Shown: piece by piece, positions 1 to 9,676 of the stretch
Numbering within the stretch: position 1 is the stretch's first letter
Layout: each line of letters opens with the position of its first letter
NCBI GenBank assembly: GCA_029260755.1
Contig: JAJDCQ010000074.1
Location: 1 to 64,000, forward strand
Source: Planctomycetota bacterium
GTDB lineage: Bacteria; Planctomycetota; J058; JAJDCQ01
Reading direction: 5' to 3'
DNA: 64,000 nt
The notes under the pieces: generated by a model
Told to the model about the DNA's origin: nothing
Seen by the model: only the letters and a program-made list of their open reading frames with translations
Databases searched by the model: none
Program-made: the position numbers and the translations under genes

Positions 1-463
1 GGGCGCCGGCGGAGTCGCCGCCCGCGCGCGCGCGGCGCGCGTCCTCGTGGGCTCGAACGTGGCGGAACCCGCTCGTTCGGGCGCGTTGCAGCTCCCCGTG
101 CGCCTCGCGCGCGTCGACCGCCACGGCCGCGTCGGGCCAGCGGCGGAGGAGCTCGCTCAGCGCCGCGAGCGACTCCTCGTAGAGCTCCCCGTGCCGCAGC
201 GATCGCGCCTGGAGCCAGACACACCGCGCCGCGGCCTCGGCATCCCCGCGCGCCTCGGCGCTCTCGGCCTCGGCGGCGTAGAGGGCGGCCGCCTCGACGT
301 AGCGCCCCTCCTGCTGGAGGCGCAGGGCACGACGCCGCGTCTCGATCGAGAACGGCTCCTGCCCGCGGGCCGGGCGGGCCGCGGCGAGGCTCCCGACCGC
401 GACCGCGGAGGCGAGCACGGCGAGGAGCGCGAGCACGGGGAGGGATCGCGCGGCGTGGCTCAT
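1..463 (-). CDS. Secreted TPR-like protein, C-terminus cut by window edge
   Basis: Reading down from an ATG at 463 gives an open frame through base 1, so about 154 residues are visible and the end lies outside the window. It opens with a signal peptide (Ala/Leu/Val-rich residues 6-33, Ala-Arg-Gly-Gln at about 32-35). The rest is Ala/Glu/Arg-rich helix-turn-helix pairs resembling tetratricopeptide repeats (RRRALRLQQEGRYVEAAALY, then further helices). It starts 12 bp after the stop of the gene at 476, with AGGA from that stop region as a ribosome site, so it is the last visible member of the operon running from 3165. An exported scaffold role is inferred; no enzyme motif is visible. Confidence 0.72.
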   Translation of the reverse strand, partial: MSHAARSLPVLALLAVLASAVAVGSLAAARPARGQEPFSIETRRRALRLQQEGRYVEAAALYAAEAESAEARGDAEAAARCVWLQARSLRHGELYEESLAALSELLRRWPDAAVAVDAREAHGELQRARTSGFRHVRAHEDARRARAGGDSAGA

Positions 464-475
464 CGGGGCTCGATC

Positions 476-2119
476 CTACCGGATCAGCGAGACGGTCACA
501 GCCACCTCGTCCGCTCCCCCGCTGGGAACCTCGATCGCGGCGCGGAACGCTCCCAGATCGGTCCGTCCGGCCAGGACGAAGCGGCCGCCGCCACCGGGCA
601 CCTCGAGCACCGACACCGGATCGGCGACCGCGATCAGGAGGCGCCGCTCGCCCTGCTCTTGCAGCTCCGGCCGATCGCCGAGCGACTCGGGGAGGAGGGT
701 GACGACCGCGCGAAGCGACTCGTCCGAGGCGAGCTCGGGCGGGAGCGTCCAGGCGATGTGAAGCGAACGCGGCGCGAGCCGGACGACGAGGGTCGCCTCC
801 GCGACGTCCACCGAGGCCGCCAGGACATCCCGCCCGGCGAGGAGGGCGTAGCGACCCGGGCTGACCCGGGCCTGGAACGCGCCCGGAGCGCCGGCCGACG
901 CGAGCGCGAACCGCTCGGCCGGCTCGCCCTCGAGCGCGACGAGCACCAGCGCCGGACCGCTCCAGGGCTGGCCGTCGGCCGCCTCGACGTGGACCGCGAT
1001 CGGCGCGGTCGTGGTCGCCGGCTGGAGGCGGTGCTCGCCGGCCGCGGCGATCTCGTTCGGGTCGAGGCGACGCTCGGACCCGTCGCTCGCTCCGAGGAGC
1101 GGCGTGTAGCGTCCAGGGCGGAGCCGCGCATCGAAGCGACCCTCGGCGTCGAGGCGGATGGTCTTGCGGGCGCCCGAGGCGCGATCGCGAAGCACGAGCC
1201 GGGCGCCGCGCGCCCGCGCCTCGGCGCCGATCACGATCCCGGTCACGTGGAGCCGCGCGGGAGGGTCGAGGGCGACGCGCCGCTCCTCGCCCGGCGCGAG
1301 CGACACCGCGAGCCGCACCTCGCCGTGCAGGGTCACCTCGTAGGCGCCCGGGGCGAGGCAGGGGAAGACGTGCTCGTCCCGCTGCGGGCCCTCGGCGTCG
1401 GGATCGAGCCGATCGAGGAGCTCGGTCTGGTAGGCGGGGTCGGACGGCGCGCTCGCGACCAGACCCGGGCTCGCCTCCCAGCCATCGGGCGAAGGCGGCA
1501 CCGAGACGGTCAGGGTCGCGGCGCGCTGCAGCTCGATCGCGACCTCGGCGGCGAGTCCGGGGCGGGTGACCACGACCGCGTGGTCGGCGGCGACCGCCCA
1601 GAGCAGCGATGCGGGGTCGGCGTCATCGGGCAGGCGAGAGAGGACGAACCGTCCGGCCGCGTCGGTGAGCGCGCCGAAGCCCGGCGAGCTGAAGCGCTCG
1701 GGACGGAAGCGCGGCGTGGCCGGGTCGGCCGCCGCGAGGACGGCGCCGAGCATCTCGAGGCGCGGCGCGCGCCAGCTCACCCACGCGCCGGCGATCGGCT
1801 CGCCCGTCGCGCCGTCCCGGACGACGCCGCGGAGCCCTCGCAGGCTCGTTCCCTCGGGCAGCGGCGGCCGCGGCCGGCCCGCGGCCGGTCGAACGACGGC
1901 GGCGGGCGTGGCGGCCGGGCCGGTCGTCGCGGCGCCGCCGCCGGATCGCGCCGGTCCGGATGCGAGCGAAGCACCGCCGCGCTCGCCATCGCGAGGGTGC
2001 GCGCCTGGCCGGGCTCCGGCGTCTCCGGTCCGCGGACGCGGCCAGAGGGCGGCGATGACGAGCAGTCCGACCACGACGGCGCCGCCAGTCGCGGCGAGCA
2101 CCGCCTGGCGGCGGGACAT
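476..2119 (-). CDS. Membrane-anchored protein with carboxypeptidase-regulatory-like domains
   Basis: 547 residues. Residues 5-25 form a single hydrophobic anchor or signal segment after MSRRQ. A Pro/Ala-rich linker follows, then a beta-rich domain (LRGVVRDGATGEPIAGAWVSW) typical of the CarboxypepD_reg family (PF13620-like), and a second similar beta-sandwich region about 200 residues later (VTGIVIGAEARARGARLVLRD). There is no protease catalytic domain, so a structural or surface role is likely. The ATG overlaps the TGA of the metallophosphoesterase (TGATG), which indicates translational coupling. The family call rests on motif resemblance only. Confidence 0.7.
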   Translation of the reverse strand: MSRRQAVLAATGGAVVVGLLVIAALWPRPRTGDAGARPGAHPRDGERGGASLASGPARSGGGAATTGPAATPAAVVRPAAGRPRPPLPEGTSLRGLRGVVRDGATGEPIAGAWVSWRAPRLEMLGAVLAAADPATPRFRPERFSSPGFGALTDAAGRFVLSRLPDDADPASLLWAVAADHAVVVTRPGLAAEVAIELQRAATLTVSVPPSPDGWEASPGLVASAPSDPAYQTELLDRLDPDAEGPQRDEHVFPCLAPGAYEVTLHGEVRLAVSLAPGEERRVALDPPARLHVTGIVIGAEARARGARLVLRDRASGARKTIRLDAEGRFDARLRPGRYTPLLGASDGSERRLDPNEIAAAGEHRLQPATTTAPIAVHVEAADGQPWSGPALVLVALEGEPAERFALASAGAPGAFQARVSPGRYALLAGRDVLAASVDVAEATLVVRLAPRSLHIAWTLPPELASDESLRAVVTLLPESLGDRPELQEQGERRLLIAVADPVSVLEVPGGGGRFVLAGRTDLGAFRAAIEVPSGGADEVAVTVSLIR

Positions 2120-3165
2120 CAGTCGTTGGTGCTGCGGACGAAGAACTCGTCGATGATGACGCCGTCGACGTTCTTGAAGTAGAAGTGCGCCTCGCGCGGG
2201 TCGCCGTTCACGTGGAACTTCCCGAAGAGGGCGCCGAGCTTCGCGCCCTGGTCGGAGGTGTACTCGCTCGCCCACCACGGGCCGCCCCGCTCCTGGTCGC
2301 GGATGCCCTGACCGCCGAGGCCCGAGACGAAGACGAAGGTGCGTCCGTCGTCGTCGGGCGTGTTCGGGTCGTCGTCCGAGATGTCGAAGGCGTTCGCCGT
2401 GCTCGAGACGGTCTGGTTCTCGACGTTCGAGAGCTGGTGCGTCCGCGAGTAGGAGTGCTCGTGGCCGGTCGCGACGATCGCGCCGCCGCGGCGGGACTCG
2501 TCGTAGACGGCCCAGCCGGTCTCGTCGCTCTTGCCACCGAGCTGCATCTTGCGCTGGTTCTTGTGGAAGCTCACGACGCTCCAGATCGAGCCGTCGCGGG
2601 CGAGCTCGTCGCGGATGTAGTCGGCGTTCTGGCTGCCGCCCGCGGTGACGCCCGGTCCGACCAGGATGATCTGGAGGCCGCCGAAGTAGTGGGTCGACTC
2701 CTCGCCGAGGAACCCGCCCCAGTCGACGCCGATCCGCCGCATCCGCTCCTCGAGCCGCTCGCGGTAGCCGCCGCCGCCGTCCCAGGCGTCCTCGTCGTGG
2801 TTGCCCGGCGAGGCGAAGTAGGGGAAGTCGGCGCCGAGGACCGCGTCGATCTGGTCGGTCCAGGCCTGCGGGTCGTCGTTGTAGTCGAAGTCGCCCGAGT
2901 GGATCACGGCGTCCGCGCCCTCGGTCCGGATCAGGTCGAGGACGTCGCGCGATCCCTGATTGACGCCCTGGTCGCCGATGAAGGCGATCGTCAGGTCCTG
3001 CGCCGTCGGCGTGCCGGACGGCTGCGCGTTCACCGGCGGGTTCGGCGTGCCGCGGCCGCCGGGGCCGCCGATCGGGGCGCATCCGCCCGGGGTCGACGCG
3101 GCGACGATCATGGAGACGGCGACGGTGCCGATCTGGGTGGCCAGATGCTGGCGGAGAGTAGCCAT
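2119..3165 (-). CDS. Exported calcineurin-like metallophosphoesterase
   Basis: 348 residues with the metal-binding blocks of the calcineurin-like (purple-acid-type) phosphoesterases: IAFIGDQG (expected D-x-H is D-Q-G here), GDFDY, GNHDE, and GHEHSYSR near residue 230, followed by FVSGLGG. It is expected to hydrolyse phosphoesters outside the cytoplasm. The N-terminus is a signal sequence with a Cys in VAASTPGGCAP that could be a lipoprotein site. The frame is open to 3300, but ATG 3165 is chosen because GAGGTGAG sits just upstream (complement of 3169-3176). Its stop overlaps the next gene's ATG. Substrate unknown. Confidence 0.85.
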   Translation of the reverse strand: MATLRQHLATQIGTVAVSMIVAASTPGGCAPIGGPGGRGTPNPPVNAQPSGTPTAQDLTIAFIGDQGVNQGSRDVLDLIRTEGADAVIHSGDFDYNDDPQAWTDQIDAVLGADFPYFASPGNHDEDAWDGGGGYRERLEERMRRIGVDWGGFLGEESTHYFGGLQIILVGPGVTAGGSQNADYIRDELARDGSIWSVVSFHKNQRKMQLGGKSDETGWAVYDESRRGGAIVATGHEHSYSRTHQLSNVENQTVSSTANAFDISDDDPNTPDDDGRTFVFVSGLGGQGIRDQERGGPWWASEYTSDQGAKLGALFGKFHVNGDPREAHFYFKNVDGVIIDEFFVRSTND

Positions 3166-3373
3166 GGACTCACCTCGGTGGGTTCTCGAGAAGGTCGGTC
3201 GAAGACGCAACGCTCGTGCCCGGTGGGGCGCGTTGCCTCGCCGCGATTCGATGCGATCTAAGAGCTTCGATACGAGCCAGTTGGAGTGGCGCGGGGTCAA
3301 GTGAGCATACGCAGGCGCCGCGGCCGTCTCTCCAACTTTCCGGATTCTGCTTCCCGGGATCGGGAGGGAGCCC

Positions 3374-4543
3374 CTATTCGGTTGCGGGCCGGCGCCCCGC
3401 CTGACGGAGGGCGCTGATCGCGTGCTGGCGCGTGGTCGGGTCCTCGTCGGCCAGGGCGGCCTCCATCGCGGGGACGGCGCTCTCGACGCCCGGGCGCATG
3501 AGCGCCCAGAGGATGTTCTGGCGGTGGTGCGGATCGGACGAGGCCGTCAGCCGCGCGGCGAGCGCGGCGACGGCCGGCTCGCCGAGGATCGCGAGCGACT
3601 CCTTCACGGGGAGGCAGAGGTCGCGATGGCGGATCCGCTCCTCGGCGAGCACCGCCACGAGCGGCTCGATCGCCTCCTCGATGCCGAAGCTCGCCAGGAC
3701 GATCGCGGCGACCGAGCGGACCACGTCATCCTCCTCGGCGGCGGCGACGACGGGGAGGAGCGCCGGCCCGATCGAGTGGCCGTCGTCCATCGACCACTTG
3801 TCGCCCTCGAGGAGGAACTCGATCCGCTGGCGGCGGAGCTCGGGATCGGTCACCTCGGGGAGGCGCGCCAGCACCGCAGCCGTCGCCCGCGGACCGAAGC
3901 CGAGCAGCGCCGAGCGGACGCCGCCGCGAAGCTCCGCGTCCTCGTGATCGAAGAGGTCGGCGAGCACCTCGATCGCCGGCTCGTGCCTCGAGAGGCCGAG
4001 CTCGCGGGCGGCGCGCCATCGCACCCAGACCGAGGAGTCGGTCGCGAGCGTCTCGACGATGTCGTCGAGCGATGCCTGGTCCTTCATCGCCGCGAGGTAG
4101 AGGACGGCGAGGTGACGGACGATCGGATCCTCGTCGCGGAGGTGGTCGCGGAGCGCGCGAACCGTCTCGAGGCGTGGCGTCGTGAAGAGGGCGTCGCCCG
4201 GGGCGACGAGCGGTTGGGGGTTCGCGCCGTCCGGGAAGAGCTCGATCTCCTCCCGGAGGATCAGGACCTGTCCCTCGACGAGCTCGGGCACCACCATGCC
4301 CCGGCCGAGGCTGCGGAGGTCCGCGACGTCGATCCCCTGCTCCCGCGAGATCTCGACCACCTCGGCGCGCCACCGGGAGATCGCGCGCCGGGTGACGATC
4401 TCGTCGCGACGGAGCGCGAGGCTGGCGACGAGGGCGAGCCCGGCCACGCCAGCGACGGCCGCGAGCAGCCACCCGGCGCGGCGCCGCGGCGCCGCGCCGG
4501 TCGCGGTCGGGGTGGTGGGCGGTGGGTTGGCGCCGAAGCTCAT
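3374..4543 (-). CDS. Membrane-anchored HEAT-repeat protein
   Basis: 389 residues. A Thr/Pro/Ala-rich N-terminus is followed by a transmembrane segment at about 25-45 (GWLLAAVAGVAGLALVASLAL). The remainder is HEAT / PBS-lyase-like repeats (e.g. DPIVRHLAVLYLAAMKD, DSSVWVRWRAARELG, DEDPTTRQHAISALRQAG). Such helical repeats are protein-interaction scaffolds. It lies 51 bp downstream of the TPR-kinase gene on the same strand and probably belongs to its operon, so it may be a partner of that kinase (inference). No catalytic residues are evident. Confidence 0.8.
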   Translation of the reverse strand: MSFGANPPPTTPTATGAAPRRRAGWLLAAVAGVAGLALVASLALRRDEIVTRRAISRWRAEVVEISREQGIDVADLRSLGRGMVVPELVEGQVLILREEIELFPDGANPQPLVAPGDALFTTPRLETVRALRDHLRDEDPIVRHLAVLYLAAMKDQASLDDIVETLATDSSVWVRWRAARELGLSRHEPAIEVLADLFDHEDAELRGGVRSALLGFGPRATAAVLARLPEVTDPELRRQRIEFLLEGDKWSMDDGHSIGPALLPVVAAAEEDDVVRSVAAIVLASFGIEEAIEPLVAVLAEERIRHRDLCLPVKESLAILGEPAVAALAARLTASSDPHHRQNILWALMRPGVESAVPAMEAALADEDPTTRQHAISALRQAGRRPATE

Positions 4544-4594
4544 GCGGGGAGGCCTCGCTCGATCAGACGCCTGGACCGCCCGTCGGGTTCGCCG

Positions 4595-7500
4595 TCAGTC
4601 GCCCCTGAGCCGGGCGAGCGCGTCGCGCGAGGCGGCGTCGTCGGGGACGATCTCGAGGACGCGCTCGAGGTCGGCGATCGCGCCGCTCCGGTCGCCGGTG
4701 CGGGCCCGGATCTTCGCGCGCTGGCGAAACGCGTGGTGGAAGCCCGGGTTGATCTGCACCGTCCGGGCGAGGTCGGCCAGCGCGCCTTCGAGATCGCGGA
4801 GGCTCTCCCGGGCGTTCGCCCGGTTGAACCAGACGATCGCGAGCGTGTCGTTCTGACCGAGGGCGGCGTCGAAGTCGGTCAGGGCGCCCGCCGCGTCGCC
4901 GGACCGGAGGAGAGCGACGCCGCGGTTCACCAGGGCCTCGAGGCTCTGAGGGTTGATGGTGAGGGCCCGCCCGTGGCACTCGATCGCCTGCCGCTGGTCG
5001 CCGGTGTCGGCGTGGAGGACGCCGAGCGCGATCCACACGTTCGCCTCGTTCGGCGCGATCTCGACGGCCCTCTCGTAGTCCTTCTTCGCCTCGTCGAGCC
5101 GCCCCAGGGCGCGCTCGAGGTTCCCCCGCCCGAGCAGGGCGGTCGCGTTGCGCGGGTCGAGACGGAGCGCCTCGGCGAAGTCGCGGCGCGCCGCGGCGGC
5201 GTCGCGGAGGCCGACGTGCGCCGTGGCGCGGCCGCCCCAGAATATCGAGGCGCCCGGCTGGAGCTCGATCGCGCGCGAGTAGTCGGCCACCGCGGCAGCG
5301 TAGCTCCGCCGGGCGACCTGGACGTTGCCCCGGTTGAAGTGGAGCTCGGCCGCTTCGGGCCGCAGGCCGAGGGCGCGGTCGAGCGCGGCGAGCGCTCCGG
5401 TGAGGTCGCCCGACCTCTGGAGGACGTCGCCGAGGTTCGCCCACGCCTCCGCGTTGCCCGGGTCGAGCTCGACGGCGCGCTCGTGGTCGGCGCGGGCGCC
5501 GATCAGGTCTCCTTCGTCGGCGCGGCAGAGCCCCCGGCACGACCGCCACTCCGACACCTCGGGGTCGAGCGCGATGGCGCGGTCGAGGGCCGCGGCCCCA
5601 TCGCCCGACCGACCGAGCCGACCCAGCGCAATGCCCACGTGCCCCCAGCCGTGGCCGTGGTTCGGATCGATCTCGACCGACTTCCGGGCATCCGCGAGCC
5701 CGCCGGCGAGGTCGTTCTGCGTCAGGCGGATGCGGGCGCGGCTCGACCACGCGATCGCGAGCAGCGGCGCGAGCTCGATCGCCTCGTCGTAGGCGGCGAG
5801 GGCGCCGGCGAGCTGCCCTCGGACCGACAGGACGTTCCCCCGCATCGTCCAGGCCTTGGCGCGGTCGAGGGGAGGGACCGGCAGCGCGATCGCCCGCTCG
5901 AGTCGCTCGAGCGCCTCGTCGAGGTGGCCGAGGACACGGTGCTCGGCGGCGGACCGGAGCAGCTCGAGGAACTCCCCCCCGGCGGTCCCGGAGGCGCCGG
6001 GAGCGTCGTCGGCGACCGCGCCGGCCTCGGGCGACCCGGTCGGCGCGCCGCCGTCGAGACGGGGGACGAACCGACGGATCTGGGAGGAGAACGTCCCGTT
6101 CGGCTCGAAGCGGTTCTGCAGGATGAAGATGACGTGCCGCTGCGCGGTCTCGCCGCCGAGGAGGCAGAGGGCGATCCCCGCCGGCACGGCGACCGCCTCG
6201 TCGGAGGCGACCATGGCGAAGCGCCCGAGCGCGTCGACGGCGGTCTCTCGGATCCCGAGCCGGCCGAGCGCATCGCAGCAGAGCTTCGCCAGGAAGAGCT
6301 CCCGGCCGCCGACGCGCCGGTGCTGCGCGTCCGCCTCGATCTCGGTCGAGGTGACCTCGCCGGGAGCGGCGAGCGGATTGGGCGAGCGCATCCGCCGGAA
6401 GAGGACGCGCCGGTTCGCCTCGAGGAAGAGCCTCTCCTCCTCGGGGGTGAAGTCCTGCCCGGGCGTCCGCCGGCGGTCGAGCATCTCGCGCAGCCCCTCG
6501 AGCGATCGCTGGCCACTCGCCCGCTCCTCCGGCGTCGGCTCGATCGCGCTCGAGAAGAGCTCCACCGTCGCCGCGTGGAGCTCGTCGGCCACCTCGTCGA
6601 GGGCCGCGGCGAGGAGCTGCACCGTCTGCGCCTCGCGGAGGCCGACGAGGGTGAAGAGGGCGTCGTCGTAGCCGCCGGGCCGGGCGGCGACCGCGCCGCT
6701 CCGCGTATCGGCGATGATCTTCTCGACGATCTCCCGGTGCCGCTCGGCGACCCCGGTCCGCGCCCGCTCGACCCGCGCGAGCGCCGCGCGCGCGGCCGCG
6801 TCGTCGACGCCGGTGGCGAGCGCCTTGTCGAACGCGGAGCGCGCGAGCGCCCACTGCGCGTCGCGGAGGGCCACCTCGCCGAGGGCGATCGCCGCGTCGA
6901 ACCGACCGCGAATCGCGTCGGGTTCCTCGGGCGCGAGGGCGAGCCAGCGCCCGCTCGCCTCGAGCGCCTCGACCGCGGCGACGAGAACCGGTTCGCCCTC
7001 CTCGCCCGGAGCCGGCGTCTGGTCCGCGCCGGCGGCCTCCTCGAACGCGGCGACCGCGGCGAGGGCCGCCACCGCCTCGACCCGCGCCGCGGCGACGATC
7101 CGCGCCCGCTCGCGGCGGGACGCCCGCACGACGGCCGCCGGCACCGTGACGCCGAGGACGACGAGGAAGATCGCGACGAGGCCGAGGGCGGCGGCGGCGA
7201 ACCGGTGGCGGGCGACCCAGCGCCGGAACCGCTCGGCGCCCGTGGCCGGCCGCGCCTCGATCGGCTCGCCCTGGAGGAACCGCCGAAGGTCGTCGGCGAG
7301 GGCCGCGGCGGTCTGGTAGCGGCGGGCCGGCGCCTTCTCGAGGCAACGGAGACAGATGGTCTCGAGGTCGCGGTGAACGCGCGGGTTCGCGGTCCGCGGG
7401 CTGACCGGCTCGTCGAGGAGGACCTGCTGGACGAGCTCGATCAACGTCTCGCCATCGAAGGGCGGTCGCCCGGCGAGCGCCCGGTAGAGGACGCCGCCGA

Positions 7501-8269
7501 GGCCGTAGACATCGGTCGCCGGGCTCTGCGGGCCGCGGCGGGCGACGGCCTGCTCGGGCGCCATGAAGGCGGGCGTGCCGACGAGGGCGCCCGACGCGGT
7601 GAGCTGCTTGGCGTCGGCGTCGGTCAGGTCGCGGGCGAGGCCGAAGTCCGAGAGGAGCGGGCGGCCCTGCCGATCGATGAGGATGTTCTCGGGCTTCACA
7701 TCGCGATGGAGGACGCCGTGTCCGTGAGCGTGGGCGAGGGCGTCGGCGACCGAGGCGACGAGCTCCGCCGCGCGGCGGGGCGCCACCTCGCCCGCCGCGA
7801 GGAGGCCCTCGAGGCTCTGCCCCTCGACGAGGTCCATCACGAGATAGGGCCGATCGCCGTGGAGGCCGACCTCGTGGACGCCGACGATCCCCGGGTGCCG
7901 CAGCTTGGCGCACGCGGTCGCCTCGCGCCGGAAGCGCTCGACGTTCCGGGTCGGATCGAGGACGAGCTTGATCGCGACGGCGCGACGCAGGTCCGGGTCG
8001 TGGGCCCGGTAGACCGCGCCCATGCCGCCCCGACCGAGCTGCTCGGTGACGACGTAGCGCCCGATCCGTCCCTGGGCGCCCGGGTCGACGGGGGCGAAGG
8101 CGGCCGAGTCCGATCCGCTCGCGGGGGACGACGGCGGGAGCGAGGGGGGCGCCGGGAGATGACCCGGGTCGGTCGGCGCCTGCCAGCCGGGCGAGTGGGG
8201 CGGTCGGGATGGGTAACGGTCGGGCGGCATCGCGTCCGCGGCGGATCGCGTCGTCGCGTCTCGCCGCAT
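4595..8269 (-). CDS. Ser/Thr protein kinase with C-terminal TPR array
   Basis: 1224 residues. A Pro/Ser-rich leader precedes a Hanks-type kinase domain at about 70-335: GRGGMGAVY glycine loop, VAIKLV lysine, HRDVKPEN catalytic loop, SDFGLA, and GTPAFMAPEQ. A transmembrane helix lies near 360-385 (FAAAALGLVAIFLVVLGVTVPAAVV), then a helical region, then roughly a dozen TPRs from about 770 to the end (AKAWTMRGNVLSVRGQLAGA and repeats). This is the architecture of planctomycete-type receptor kinases whose TPRs bind partners. No ribosome site precedes ATG 8269, but GATAAT at 8281-8276 lies 6 bases upstream, suggesting a leaderless start; ATG 8230 is an alternative. Confidence 0.9.
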   Translation of the reverse strand: MRRDATTRSAADAMPPDRYPSRPPHSPGWQAPTDPGHLPAPPSLPPSSPASGSDSAAFAPVDPGAQGRIGRYVVTEQLGRGGMGAVYRAHDPDLRRAVAIKLVLDPTRNVERFRREATACAKLRHPGIVGVHEVGLHGDRPYLVMDLVEGQSLEGLLAAGEVAPRRAAELVASVADALAHAHGHGVLHRDVKPENILIDRQGRPLLSDFGLARDLTDADAKQLTASGALVGTPAFMAPEQAVARRGPQSPATDVYGLGGVLYRALAGRPPFDGETLIELVQQVLLDEPVSPRTANPRVHRDLETICLRCLEKAPARRYQTAAALADDLRRFLQGEPIEARPATGAERFRRWVARHRFAAAALGLVAIFLVVLGVTVPAAVVRASRRERARIVAAARVEAVAALAAVAAFEEAAGADQTPAPGEEGEPVLVAAVEALEASGRWLALAPEEPDAIRGRFDAAIALGEVALRDAQWALARSAFDKALATGVDDAAARAALARVERARTGVAERHREIVEKIIADTRSGAVAARPGGYDDALFTLVGLREAQTVQLLAAALDEVADELHAATVELFSSAIEPTPEERASGQRSLEGLREMLDRRRTPGQDFTPEEERLFLEANRRVLFRRMRSPNPLAAPGEVTSTEIEADAQHRRVGGRELFLAKLCCDALGRLGIRETAVDALGRFAMVASDEAVAVPAGIALCLLGGETAQRHVIFILQNRFEPNGTFSSQIRRFVPRLDGGAPTGSPEAGAVADDAPGASGTAGGEFLELLRSAAEHRVLGHLDEALERLERAIALPVPPLDRAKAWTMRGNVLSVRGQLAGALAAYDEAIELAPLLAIAWSSRARIRLTQNDLAGGLADARKSVEIDPNHGHGWGHVGIALGRLGRSGDGAAALDRAIALDPEVSEWRSCRGLCRADEGDLIGARADHERAVELDPGNAEAWANLGDVLQRSGDLTGALAALDRALGLRPEAAELHFNRGNVQVARRSYAAAVADYSRAIELQPGASIFWGGRATAHVGLRDAAAARRDFAEALRLDPRNATALLGRGNLERALGRLDEAKKDYERAVEIAPNEANVWIALGVLHADTGDQRQAIECHGRALTINPQSLEALVNRGVALLRSGDAAGALTDFDAALGQNDTLAIVWFNRANARESLRDLEGALADLARTVQINPGFHHAFRQRAKIRARTGDRSGAIADLERVLEIVPDDAASRDALARLRGD

Positions 8270-8275
8270 CCCGAG

Positions 8276-8281
8276 ATTATC
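8276..8281 (-). promoter_or_regulatory. Candidate -10 box for the TPR kinase
   Basis: GATAAT on the minus strand ends 6 bases before ATG 8269, the spacing expected for a leaderless transcript. The -35 region at the usual distance (about 8299-8304) is not consensus-like, so this is tentative. Confidence 0.35.
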
Positions 8282-8314
8282 GGTGGGCGCCGCCGGGCGC
8301 GAGCTGCCGAGGCG

Positions 8315-9676
8315 TCAGGGAGCTCCCTCGATCCGCTCCTCGCGGCCGTCGGCGTGGCGAACGCGGATCCAGGGGACGACCGTCTCGCGGACGTCGCCGC
8401 CCGGCAGGGTCTCCCGTCGCGTGTCCTCGCCGGCATCGAGGAGCTCGGCGCCCGCGACGTCTCCACCGAGGGGGACCCGGCGTGTCTTGGGCTTCGCCCA
8501 GTCGTCGGTCTTCGGGTCCCAGCGGCTGACCGCGATCACGGCGTGCTTCGGGACGGTCTTCTCGATGAAGAGCGGAACGAGGCGGATGTCGGCCGGGACG
8601 CGCACCTCGGCGGACGGCTCGGTCGTGCGCCGTCGGGCGTCGTCGGGGAGGTCGAGGTGATCGGGGATCGGTCGGCCGAACGCGTAGAGGGCCATGGTCC
8701 CTTCGCGGTCCATCTCCGCCGTCGAGGTGACCCGATAGACGTAGCGAGTCCCCGCGACGACGCTCGTGTCGACGAACCGCCGCGGAGGGCCATCGAGCGC
8801 GACCGGTCCGAGGCTCGTCCAGGCGTCCTCGCCGGCGGCCCGCCGTTCGATCTCGTAGCCAGTGATCCGGACGTAGGCGTTGCCGAGCGCGTCCTTCCAG
8901 CTGACGGTGACGGCGCCGCGCGTCGCGATCGCCTCGAGGTCGCGGGCGGGTCGGTGCCGGTGGACAATGTCTCCGTGGAGCTCGCTCAGCTTGACCCGGA
9001 GGACCGAGCGGGGAACCGCGGTGTCCTCGACCGTCTGGGTGGTCCCGTCGGCGTAGCGGAGCTTCACCCAACGCCGGCGGACGAGCTCGCGGCGCCGACC
9101 TGCGGGGGAGCGGCGCTCCTCGACGTCGTGACCGGCGTCGATCACCGTGATGCCGTGGACCGACTCGCCCACCGCGAGGATGGCGGCCATCGGCGCGCGC
9201 GAGCGCACCCACCGGCGCCGCTTCTCCCAGAACCGGAACGCCTGCACGACGACCCGGGTCTCGCGCTCGCCGTCGCCCGGCTCGACCCAGCTCGGGATGA
9301 GGAAGTGGTCGTGGGGGACGACCTCGGCGATCGGCTCCGAGGTCGCGCGGTCGCCGCTGCCGTCGAGGGCCACGACCCGGTAGCGGCGCGTCTCGCCGGG
9401 CGTGACGTCGCGGTCCTCCCAGGTCCGCTCGGCGGCGCCGAGCGTCGCGGCGGCCTTCCACGCGTCGCCCTCGGCGCGCTCGAGACGCCACCCGGTGACC
9501 CCGGCGCCGAGCTTCTCGGCCCAGACGCTCCAGTCCACCGTGACCGCGTCCGGCGCGACGTCGAGCTCGACGTCGACCGCGGGGAGCTCGTCGCCCGCAG
9601 CGGCGGGAACAGCGGCCCAGCCCACGAGGACGACGATCGCGACGGCGGCGATCGTCGGTCGCCCGCGCCGGCCCAT
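8315..9676 (-). CDS. Exported protein with two fibronectin-III-like/beta modules
   Basis: 453 residues from ATG 9676, which overlaps the TGA of the upstream gene. A signal peptide (AAVAIVVLVGWAAVPAAA) leads into an Fn3-like domain (VTVDWSVWAEKLGAGVTGWRLERAE ... RRYRVVALDG). Next comes a beta-rich domain ending WVKLRYADGTTQTVEDT. The same pair then repeats: Fn3-like (VTVSWKDALGNAYVRITGYEIERR) and beta domain ending WIRVRHADGREERIEG. An internal duplication of a two-domain unit is therefore visible. Fn3 modules usually bind proteins or polysaccharides extracellularly; the ligand is unknown. Co-directional with the kinase downstream (45 bp) and probably in one operon. Confidence 0.75.
   Translation of the reverse strand: MGRRGRPTIAAVAIVVLVGWAAVPAAAGDELPAVDVELDVAPDAVTVDWSVWAEKLGAGVTGWRLERAEGDAWKAAATLGAAERTWEDRDVTPGETRRYRVVALDGSGDRATSEPIAEVVPHDHFLIPSWVEPGDGERETRVVVQAFRFWEKRRRWVRSRAPMAAILAVGESVHGITVIDAGHDVEERRSPAGRRRELVRRRWVKLRYADGTTQTVEDTAVPRSVLRVKLSELHGDIVHRHRPARDLEAIATRGAVTVSWKDALGNAYVRITGYEIERRAAGEDAWTSLGPVALDGPPRRFVDTSVVAGTRYVYRVTSTAEMDREGTMALYAFGRPIPDHLDLPDDARRRTTEPSAEVRVPADIRLVPLFIEKTVPKHAVIAVSRWDPKTDDWAKPKTRRVPLGGDVAGAELLDAGEDTRRETLPGGDVRETVVPWIRVRHADGREERIEGAP

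Noticed and set aside
3241-3300. TTGACC on the minus strand as promoter of the metallophosphoesterase
   Set aside because: The nearest TATCGA lies 22 bp away, too far for a normal spacer.
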